Below are positions 7,360-12,522 of a stretch of DNA of 14,718 bases, in pieces. Below the pieces are notes generated by a model. It was not told the DNA's origin, did no database searches, and saw only the letters and a list, made by a program, of their open reading frames with translations. The stretch is from Sulfuricurvum sp. IAE1. Its GTDB lineage: Bacteria; Campylobacterota; Campylobacteria; Campylobacterales; Sulfurimonadaceae. The translations under genes and the position numbers were made by a program. Location of the stretch: contig CAMBHX010000032.1 of the NCBI GenBank assembly GCA_945867285.1, positions 1 to 14,718 on the forward strand, in the 5' to 3' direction. Each line of letters starts with the position of its first letter. Within the stretch, counting starts at the first letter, position 1.

Positions 7360-8709
7360 TTAAATAATATATTTGCCAGTAAAACAGGCAGTACAGTAAT
7401 TTTCTTCTTTGCCATTGACGCTCTCTAGCAAACCATTATTACTCAAATAACCCAATGAATCTGCTTCGATAAATGCACAAATTTCAGCATTGGTCATATT
7501 TGCTGCAATGAGTTTTTCTTTATCAGGAGTATCCACACCATAAAAACAAGGATCAGTAGTTGGAGGGCTCGAAATACGCATATGCACTTCTGTTGCACCT
7601 GCAGCCTTGAGCATACGGACGATTTGACGGCTGGTAGTACCTCGGACAATAGAGTCATCTATAACAATCAGGCGCTTACCTTGAATCATGTTTTTGATCG
7701 GAGAGAGCTTCATCTTAACTTTGAGATCTCGCATCTCCTGAGTAGGTTCAATAAAGGTACGGCCAATATAGTGATTACGCATAATCGCCATCTCAAAAGG
7801 GATACCACTTTGCTGTGCATATCCGATTGCAGCAGGAATACCACCGTCAGGAACAGGTACTACCATATCAGCTTCTACAGGTTTTTCAAGAGCCAATTTT
7901 CTACCCATTGCATGACGCATTTGATACACATTTTGTCCGTAAACGTTGGAATCAGGGCGTGCAAAATAGACATATTCAAAAATACAGTGCTTGGGAGTTG
8001 GTTCAAAAACTTTGATCGATTGTGGTGCTTTACCCGTTTCAAAAATCAACAATTCCCCTGGCTCTACTTCACGAATATACTCAGCACCAATCAGATCAAA
8101 TGCGCAGGTTTCAGAGGCTACCACATAACCATCACCAACACGTCCAAGACTTAATGGTCTAAATCCATGAGCATCCCGCATAGCAAACATCTTAGTACGG
8201 CTCAAAAATACAAGCGAATAAGCACCTTCGATTTTTCTGACCGCATCGATAATACGGTCAGTTAGTTGCTCTTGATCGCTTTTAGCAATTAAGTGGATAA
8301 GATTTTCGGTATCCATATAGCTTTGAAAAATCGCCCCTTTTTTGATCAGAGCATCTCGAACTTCTTTGGCATTGGTGAGATTACCATTATGGACAATTGC
8401 CATCTCTCCCAGATCATAACGAGCAAATACCGGCTGAGCATCCAAAATCGAATCATCACCCGCAGTAGAGTAGCGAGTATGCCCGATTGCCATTGAACCT
8501 TGGAGCGTCGCGAGTTTTTGATTATCAAAAACCTGCGTAACCAAACCACGGTCTTTAATGGTAAAAAGCTTTTTTCCATTACCAGAACTAATTCCTGCCG
8601 CTTCTTGTCCTCGATGCTGTTGCGCATGAAGTGAAAAGTACGCCAACGTCGACGCCTGTGGATGGTCAAAAATCCCTACAACGGCACATTTTTCATTTAA
8701 ACTACGCAT
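7360..8709 (-). CDS. purF: Amidophosphoribosyltransferase
   Basis: A 449-residue cytoplasmic enzyme that makes 5-phosphoribosylamine from PRPP and glutamine, the committed step of purine synthesis. It is the Bacillus-type form: a seven-residue propeptide ends just before nucleophile Cys8 (SLNEK then CAVVGIF), and four cysteines, Cys242, Cys388, Cys439 and Cys442, match the ligands of the oxygen-sensitive 4Fe-4S cluster. The glutaminase domain shows QHRGQEAAGI and GHTRYST; the PRPP loop is VIDDSIVRGTTS at 349-360. The C-terminus is short after the last cluster cysteines (FTGKYII). The ribosome binding site GGGAG precedes the ATG. It is downstream of dapB, an order shared with Campylobacter jejuni, and palindrome copies flank it on both sides. 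Confidence 0.96.
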   Translation of the reverse strand: MRSLNEKCAVVGIFDHPQASTLAYFSLHAQQHRGQEAAGISSGNGKKLFTIKDRGLVTQVFDNQKLATLQGSMAIGHTRYSTAGDDSILDAQPVFARYDLGEMAIVHNGNLTNAKEVRDALIKKGAIFQSYMDTENLIHLIAKSDQEQLTDRIIDAVRKIEGAYSLVFLSRTKMFAMRDAHGFRPLSLGRVGDGYVVASETCAFDLIGAEYIREVEPGELLIFETGKAPQSIKVFEPTPKHCIFEYVYFARPDSNVYGQNVYQMRHAMGRKLALEKPVEADMVVPVPDGGIPAAIGYAQQSGIPFEMAIMRNHYIGRTFIEPTQEMRDLKVKMKLSPIKNMIQGKRLIVIDDSIVRGTTSRQIVRMLKAAGATEVHMRISSPPTTDPCFYGVDTPDKEKLIAANMTNAEICAFIEADSLGYLSNNGLLESVNGKEENYCTACFTGKYII

Positions 8710-8732
8710 TTATTCTCCCAAGTCATTATTAA

Positions 8733-8762
8733 ACATTAAAACGAATGCATCCATTTTAATGG
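8733..8762. repeat. 30-bp palindromic element, copy 3, inverted
   Basis: On the minus strand the arms are CCATTAAAATGGAT and ATTCGTTTTAATGT around GC. This aligns with copies 1 and 2 over the full 30 bases, but in the opposite direction. The inner C-G pair of the other copies is T-A here, and one C-G pair has become a T-G wobble, so the stem holds except for its outermost pair. It lies 24 nt upstream of the purF start, within its untranslated leader. Confidence 0.75.
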
Positions 8763-8782
8763 CAAGGACTAAAGTCCTTTGC
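8762..8782. repeat. Hairpin in the dapB-purF gap, middle of three
   Basis: The arms GCAAGGACT and AGTCCTTTGC pair with one bulged base around AA. It shares its first base with palindrome copy 3. No T-run follows on the minus strand, so it is not an obvious intrinsic terminator for dapB. Confidence 0.55.
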
Positions 8783-8797
8783 AATCCTCTAAAGCTA

Positions 8798-8814
8798 CAA
8801 AAGCAAAGCTTTTG
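8798..8814. repeat. Hairpin in the dapB-purF gap, first after dapB
   Basis: CAAAAGC and GCTTTTG form a perfect 7-bp stem around a 3-base loop, 37 nt past the dapB stop. Going with dapB transcription it is the first of three stems before purF. On the minus strand the stem itself ends in TTTTG, so it may act as a weak terminator or pause site. Confidence 0.5.
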
Positions 8815-8851
8815 AAAATTTTAAAGGTAACTACACATTTTGTTCCAAAAT

Positions 8852-9625
8852 TCAAGCTTGCAACTCTAAGCAATCACTAATTGTGTATAATCCAGCCTCT
8901 TTGCTGCGTAACCACTTAGCGGCACGAATAGACCCTTTTGAAAACGTGTTACGACTCGTTGCTGTATGATGCAGCTCTACAAACTCACCTTCATTGTAAA
9001 AACCGACCGTATGACGTCCCACAATATCACCACCACGTAATGCCATCACAGCTATTTCGTCACGACTTCGTGCACCAATATTTCCATCGCGACCGCTCAC
9101 ACGTACTGTATCCAGGTCTAAATTACGAGCATGAGCTGCACTGTGCGCTAACGTCAGTGCTGTACCGCTTGGAGCATCTTTCTTGTGACGGTGATGCTGT
9201 TCGACGATTTCAACATCAAAATCACGCAACGTTTTTGCAGCCGTTGCTACCAGCCGATTTAGCAGTGCAACGCCTAGAGACATATTAGTAGCATACAAAA
9301 TCGGCATCACTTCACTAGCAGATTTGAGAAGATTAAGCTGATGCGCATCCATTCCAGTCGTACCAATCACCAAAGGACGCGGATGCTCCATGGCACACTC
9401 CAAAAGTTTTTGAGTCGCTTCTGGAAGCGAAAAATCGATAATTACATCTGAACTTTTAAGAAAGACATTCATATCATTAGTCACCAACACCGAGGGGTCA
9501 ATCGCAAAATCAAGCTCATTACGAACATAAACGCACCCCAGTGATATCTCAGTTTCAGTATGTAAATCGTCGATGATAAGCTTTCCAACACGTCCGCCAG
9601 CACCAAATACGCCCACTCTTGTCAT
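8852..9625 (-). CDS. dapB: 4-hydroxy-tetrahydrodipicolinate reductase
   Basis: A 257-residue cytoplasmic enzyme of the lysine and diaminopimelate pathway that reduces the dihydrodipicolinate intermediate with NAD(P)H. The N-terminal Rossmann motif is VFGAGGRVG at 6-14. The family signature EQHHRHKKDAPSGTA spans 142-156, in which His144 and Lys148 align with the catalytic His159 and Lys163 of E. coli. GTTG at 88-91 and the C-terminal TSRNTFSKGSIRAAKWL motif are present. Start: ATG with GAGGAA eight bases upstream. It follows trxB after 48 nt, a gap that carries its own -10-like box, and it precedes purF after 142 nt with three hairpins, so the genes may share transcripts but need not. Confidence 0.95.
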   Translation of the reverse strand: MTRVGVFGAGGRVGKLIIDDLHTETEISLGCVYVRNELDFAIDPSVLVTNDMNVFLKSSDVIIDFSLPEATQKLLECAMEHPRPLVIGTTGMDAHQLNLLKSASEVMPILYATNMSLGVALLNRLVATAAKTLRDFDVEIVEQHHRHKKDAPSGTALTLAHSAAHARNLDLDTVRVSGRDGNIGARSRDEIAVMALRGGDIVGRHTVGFYNEGEFVELHHTATSRNTFSKGSIRAAKWLRSKEAGLYTISDCLELQA

Positions 9626-9655
9626 GATTATTCCTCGTTTGCAATAATAAATCGT

Positions 9656-9661
9656 ATTGTA
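9656..9661 (-). promoter_or_regulatory. Possible -10 box for dapB
   Basis: On the minus strand it reads TACAAT followed by ACG, 31 nt upstream of the dapB ATG and 12 nt past the trxB stop. It suggests a separate promoter for dapB besides read-through from trxB. No -35 is evident. Confidence 0.35.
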
Positions 9662-9673
9662 TCTTTTTCGGGT

Positions 9674-10624
9674 TTAGTGATGACTTAGCTCATCCACATA
9701 GGTAATTGCCTGCAATGCCGCAACCGCTCCATCACCTGCTGCACATACTACTTGTTTAGGTGCGTCTTCTCTCATATCACCCGTTGCGTACAATCCAGCA
9801 ACCGAAGTGCGCATGTTAATATCGACCTTTACCTGTCCTGATGGTGTCATATCGCATAAAAAACTTCCATCTTCTTGGAGTAAAACTTGATTATTGACAT
9901 CGTTGCCCACAAATGTAAAAACTCCCGGAGCATCAATATGTCGAATAGTCCCATCGCTCAATATCACATCCAGACCCGTAACACCCATTGGATCCCCTGT
10001 AACCTCTTTGGGAACTGCATTGAGGACTAGCTCGATATTATCGGTATTTTTTACACGGTCGATCGTACTAGGTGCCGAACGAAATGTATCACGACGATGC
10101 ACTAATGTCACTTTGGAACAAATTTTAGAGAGATACAATGCCTCTTCGAGCGCCGTATCGCCACCCCCAATAACAACAACTTCTTTACCCTTATAAAAAA
10201 ATCCATCACACGTCGCACACGTACTTACGCCACGACCAAAATATTTATCTTCACCCTCAAATCCTGCACGTTTTGGGGTCGAACCTGTACCTACAATAAC
10301 ACTCTTTGCCATGATACTCGAACCATCTGATTTGCTAATTGTAAATGTTTTATCACTATTTTGAGAGACACGTGTCACCTCAGACATCTCATGCTTAAGA
10401 CCAAAACGCTGACACTGCTCTGGCCATGGAATCATCAAGTCCATACCACTTAGATTATGCCCTGTAGCACCTGGATAGTTTTCAATTTCTGAACTTTGCG
10501 TGATTTGCCCACCAGGCATCCCCTTTTCAAACATAGTAACATTATCAAGCCCACCTCGCGTAGCATACAAACCAGCAGTTAGTCCCGCAGGTCCCCCTCC
10601 GATAATAGCACAATCCAACATCAT
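9674..10624 (-). CDS. trxB: Thioredoxin-disulfide reductase
   Basis: A 316-residue FAD enzyme that passes electrons from NADPH to thioredoxin in the cytoplasm. The FAD-binding motif IIGGGPAG is at 7-14, the redox pair Cys136-Ala-Thr-Cys139 is at 136-139 and is followed by DGFFYKGKEV, the nucleotide-binding GGGDTALEEA starts at 153, and HRRDTFR at 176-182 has the basic residues that favour NADPH. ATGDMREDAPKQ near 280-291 is the second FAD motif. The start is the first of two adjacent ATGs, with CGAGGT six bases upstream; the second is equally possible. Its likely partner trxA lies about 1.05 kb away, past a gene on the other strand. Confidence 0.95.
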   Translation of the reverse strand: MMLDCAIIGGGPAGLTAGLYATRGGLDNVTMFEKGMPGGQITQSSEIENYPGATGHNLSGMDLMIPWPEQCQRFGLKHEMSEVTRVSQNSDKTFTISKSDGSSIMAKSVIVGTGSTPKRAGFEGEDKYFGRGVSTCATCDGFFYKGKEVVVIGGGDTALEEALYLSKICSKVTLVHRRDTFRSAPSTIDRVKNTDNIELVLNAVPKEVTGDPMGVTGLDVILSDGTIRHIDAPGVFTFVGNDVNNQVLLQEDGSFLCDMTPSGQVKVDINMRTSVAGLYATGDMREDAPKQVVCAAGDGAVAALQAITYVDELSHH

Positions 10625-10702
10625 TAATACCTCGTATTTTAGTTGCCATTATGATACTCTTTTGGGGTTAAAAATTTGATGTCATTAGCACAGATTAAAA
10701 TT

Positions 10703-10720
10703 GTTTTAGAAAAGTTTTAG
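10703..10720. repeat. Direct repeat in the trxB / DUF481 divergent region
   Basis: GTTTTAG occurs at 10703-10709 and again at 10714-10720, 11 bp apart, which is about one helical turn. It lies 79 nt upstream of trxB and about 80 bp before the DUF481 -10 box, so it could bind a regulator for either gene. The 210-bp gap at 10625-10834 also holds a nested palindrome and one promoter. Confidence 0.35.
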
Positions 10721-10738
10721 CGTAACATACCAAGGATT

Positions 10739-10790
10739 AGATATTTTCTATTACTTGGATTATTTCAAGTCTAAATTCTAAAAAATATCT
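10739..10790. repeat. Nested imperfect palindrome upstream of the DUF481 gene
   Basis: The outer arms AGATATTTT (10739-10747) and AAAATATCT (10782-10790) are perfectly complementary over 9 bp. Inside them ACTTG (10753-10757) and CAAGT (10766-10770) form a second pair, with the centre shifted by 3 bp. It ends 10 bp before the -10 box, so it overlaps the -35 zone and would suit an operator. The region is AT-rich, which raises the chance of coincidence. Confidence 0.4.
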
Positions 10791-10800
10791 TTTATATTGA

Positions 10801-10806
10801 TACAAT
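10801..10806 (+). promoter_or_regulatory. -10 box for the DUF481 gene
   Basis: TACAAT followed by AC lies 28 nt upstream of the ATG, and AAGGAT at 10825-10830 is the ribosome binding site. TTTTATATTGA precedes it in place of a clear -35. Confidence 0.45.
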
Positions 10807-10834
10807 ACCGCTCCAATTCGACTCAAGGATATCT

Positions 10835-11584
10835 ATGCGCTTTTTTATTTCCATTTTTTTTTACTGTACTTCAGTTTTAGCACTCGTTAGCATTGCACCG
10901 GTTGACATAGGCTCTAAGCCTGGACTTAGCGGTAGCATTTCTACTTCGATTAGCTCAAAAAGAGGTAATACTGTAAAAGATGAATATTCTTTTGGGGGAC
11001 GTATCCAATATGATGAAGCAATTGATTATCTTATTTGGGGTACGTTGACTTATAATTATGGCGAATCATTTGGAGTGAAAAATGAAGATAAATTATACGG
11101 GCACTTGCGTGGTATACATAGTACTGGAGTGAACGATTTAAATTCGGAAATATTTTTACAATCCGAACAAGACACCTTTAGAGATATAAAAGGCCGTTCA
11201 CTTGTCGGCGCAAACTTGCGATGGCGTTTTTTAAATTCTACTGAGTGGGGGAAAAGCTACCTTGGGGTAGGAGCATTGAAAGAGGAGATATCCTATTCGC
11301 ATTCTCTGGACAATCCTCACGAAAATAACTCTCGCATCAATATTTACGCTGCCTATACAAAAAAAATTTCAGCCACTTCAAAAATTACTTATATTGGCTA
11401 TTATCAGCCTAAATTTAAAGACTCAAAAGATTATGTTGCTTCGCAAACCTTTGAGCTTATTATTCCTATCTATGGTTCACTTCACCTCAATACCAGTGCA
11501 AAACATCTCAAGGATACCACTCCACCACTCTCAGTCAAAAAAGAAGATACTGCAATTTCCACCGCGTTACTATGGGAGTTTTAA
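10835..11584 (+). CDS. DUF481 outer-membrane beta-barrel protein
   Basis: A 249-residue protein of the DUF481 (YdiY-like, putative salt-induced outer membrane protein) family; the role is unknown. A signal peptide covers about residues 1-16 (MRFFISIFFYCTSVLA) and is followed by VSIAPVDIGSKPGLSGSISTSISSKRGNT, the family's opening. The rest alternates hydrophobic and polar residues in strand-like runs with aromatic girdles (YLIWGTLTYNYG, LRWRFLNS, INIYAAYT) and ends in a strand with terminal Phe (TALLWEF), the outer-membrane protein sorting signal. The Cys in the signal region has no lipobox context. The gene is monocistronic, with its own promoter, and stands in reverse orientation between trxB and trxA. 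Nothing links it to redox work except position. Confidence 0.82.
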   Translation: MRFFISIFFYCTSVLALVSIAPVDIGSKPGLSGSISTSISSKRGNTVKDEYSFGGRIQYDEAIDYLIWGTLTYNYGESFGVKNEDKLYGHLRGIHSTGVNDLNSEIFLQSEQDTFRDIKGRSLVGANLRWRFLNSTEWGKSYLGVGALKEEISYSHSLDNPHENNSRINIYAAYTKKISATSKITYIGYYQPKFKDSKDYVASQTFELIIPIYGSLHLNTSAKHLKDTTPPLSVKKEDTAISTALLWEF

Positions 11585-11654
11585 CAATTCAATGAAGTTT
11601 TATAAATATAGTCTAACCGCTTTTAAAAAGTCTTGAAAAAGAAAAGAATAAGGA

Positions 11655-11672
11655 TTGACCCAAGAGGGTCAA
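11655..11672 (-). terminator. Hairpin terminator after trxA, possibly two-way
   Basis: TTGACCC and GGGTCAA form a perfect 7-bp stem with a 4-base loop. On the minus strand it starts 5 nt beyond the trxA stop and is followed by a pyrimidine-rich tail (TCCTTATTCTTTTC), which fits an intrinsic terminator. It also lies 70 nt downstream of the convergent DUF481 gene and may stop that transcript too, though its plus-strand tail is weaker. Confidence 0.65.
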
Positions 11673-11677
11673 ACATT

Positions 11678-11995
11678 TTATAGAAGTGAGTTAATCTTAT
11701 CAGCAAACGCTTGCTTAGATGCAGCCCCCACCATTGTATCAACCATTTCACCATTTTTGAAGAAAAGAATTGTAGGGATTGAACGAATACCGTACTTTAC
11801 TGCAATTTCTTGCTCTTCGTCAGTATTTACTTTACAGATTTTTGCTTTTCCTTCGAAGTCATTTGCCAACTCTTCAACTACAGGAGCGATCATACGACAA
11901 GGTCCACACCATGGCGCCCAAAAGTCAACAAGACAAACGCCTTCTTTTGTTGTATCCGCAAAATTTGCGTTTGTTAATTCGATGTATTTACCCAT
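11678..11995 (-). CDS. trxA: Thioredoxin
   Basis: A 105-residue cytoplasmic thioredoxin of standard length that reduces protein disulfides and is itself reduced by TrxB. The active site WCGPC has Cys30 and Cys33; the buried Asp24 in VDFWAPW and the cis-Pro74 in SIPT are in place. The C-terminal strand region FFKNGEMVDTMVGA is typical. The AAGGAA ribosome binding site is 7 nt upstream of the ATG. It has its own strong -10 box and an unusual set of upstream repeats, and it is separated from yraN by 93 nt on the same strand. Two extra cysteines, Cys21 and Cys54, lie outside the active site. Confidence 0.97.
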   Translation of the reverse strand: MGKYIELTNANFADTTKEGVCLVDFWAPWCGPCRMIAPVVEELANDFEGKAKICKVNTDEEQEIAVKYGIRSIPTILFFKNGEMVDTMVGAASKQAFADKINSLL

Positions 11996-12024
11996 CTTTA
12001 TTCCTTGAGTTTTAATGTATGCTC

Positions 12025-12030
12025 ATTATA
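12025..12030 (-). promoter_or_regulatory. -10 box for trxA
   Basis: On the minus strand it reads TATAAT preceded by GT, 29 nt upstream of the trxA ATG. The -35 slot at a 17-bp spacing (12048-12053) reads AGAGAG and lies in the nearest of three GAGAGTTT repeats, so activity may depend on a protein bound there. Confidence 0.6.
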
Positions 12031-12044
12031 ACGCCTCAATCTTT

Positions 12045-12090
12045 AAACTCTCTTATTATCAAAAACTCTCTTGATTATAACAAAACTCTC
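12045..12090 (-). repeat. Three-copy repeat upstream of trxA
   Basis: On the minus strand GAGAGTTT occurs at 12090-12083, 12070-12063 and 12052-12045, at steps of 20 and 18 bp. The first two copies are followed by related AT-rich runs (TGTTATAATCAA and TTGATAATAA), so this is an imperfect tandem repeat with units of 18-20 bp. The copy nearest trxA covers the -35 position, and the farthest overlaps the yraN stop codon. Two of the units contain extra -10-like hexamers (TATAAT, GATAAT). Confidence 0.6.
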
Positions 12091-12421
12091 AAAGCGTAAT
12101 ATTCTCTATCCACTCAATCGACTCATCTACAACGATAAGAGCGTCGATACAATAGTCCATAGAATATTTGGTTTTTTGTAAATACGTTTGGATAGTACGA
12201 TTGAGTTTTTGGAGTTTTGACGCCGTTATATTATTCACCGCTTGCTCGTAACTTTGGGCGCTTTTGACTTCGACAAAATGAAGTACTTGATCTTTGAGGG
12301 CAACAATATCGACTTCGCCAAATCGATTATAAACATTTCGATCAATAATGCGAAATCCACGTGAGCGTAGATACTCGCACCCTTTATCTTCGGCAATATT
12401 TCCCTTTGCCTTGCTGTGCAT
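12089..12421 (-). CDS. yraN: YraN/UPF0102 nuclease-fold protein
   Basis: A 110-residue protein of the UPF0102 family, of near-standard length. It has the family's restriction-endonuclease-like core: GNIAEDKGCEYLRSRGF near 7-23, Asn29, then GEVDIVALKDQVLHFVEVK, giving Glu36, Asp38, Glu51 and Lys53 as the D-ExK type site. The biological role is not settled; a link to DNA processing or Holliday junctions has been suggested for the family. It is cytoplasmic. The ATG has only a weak GAAAG-like ribosome binding site. The adjacency trxA-yraN is shared with Campylobacter and Helicobacter, which supports vertical inheritance. Its stop codon lies inside the repeat array upstream of trxA. Confidence 0.88.
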   Translation of the reverse strand: MHSKAKGNIAEDKGCEYLRSRGFRIIDRNVYNRFGEVDIVALKDQVLHFVEVKSAQSYEQAVNNITASKLQKLNRTIQTYLQKTKYSMDYCIDALIVVDESIEWIENITL

Positions 12422-12439
12422 TATTTATTCTTTCAAAAC

Positions 12440-12463
12440 GCCATCTGAATAAATCCAGATGGC
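12440..12463 (-). terminator. Intrinsic terminator after the formate dehydrogenase gene
   Basis: GCCATCTG and CAGATGGC make a perfect 8-bp stem with an 8-base loop. On the minus strand it is followed by GTTTTG, a modest U-tract. It lies 60 nt past the formate dehydrogenase stop and 19 nt before the yraN start, so it most likely ends the upstream transcript. The rest of the 101-bp gap holds a small TGCCT / AGGCA stem and no gene I can support. Confidence 0.65.
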
Positions 12464-12522
12464 TATACTAGCCGATATGACACTAAAGTTTGCCTCCTCA
12501 AGGCAGAATCTTCCATAGCACT

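Noticed and set aside
7582..8154. Open frame of 190 codons on the plus strand opposite purF
   Set aside because: It is antisense to a clear purF, has Cys- and His-rich low-plausibility composition, and has no family features or own ribosome binding site.
9674..11995. Redox operon made of trxB, the DUF481 gene and trxA
   Set aside because: The DUF481 gene is on the opposite strand with its own promoter, and a terminator lies between it and trxA, so they cannot form one operon.
11655..12008. Open frame of 117 codons on the plus strand across trxA
   Set aside because: It is a shadow of a high-confidence thioredoxin gene on the other strand and starts inside the terminator hairpin.
12009..12018. 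GTTTTAATGT in the trxA leader, like one arm of the palindromic element
   Set aside because: Only one arm is present and there is no facing CATTAAAAC arm nearby, so it is probably chance in AT-rich sequence.
12464..12522. Small peptide gene (11 codons) after the formate dehydrogenase stop
   Set aside because: It is too short, without a convincing ribosome binding site, and placed in the 3' untranslated region ahead of a terminator.
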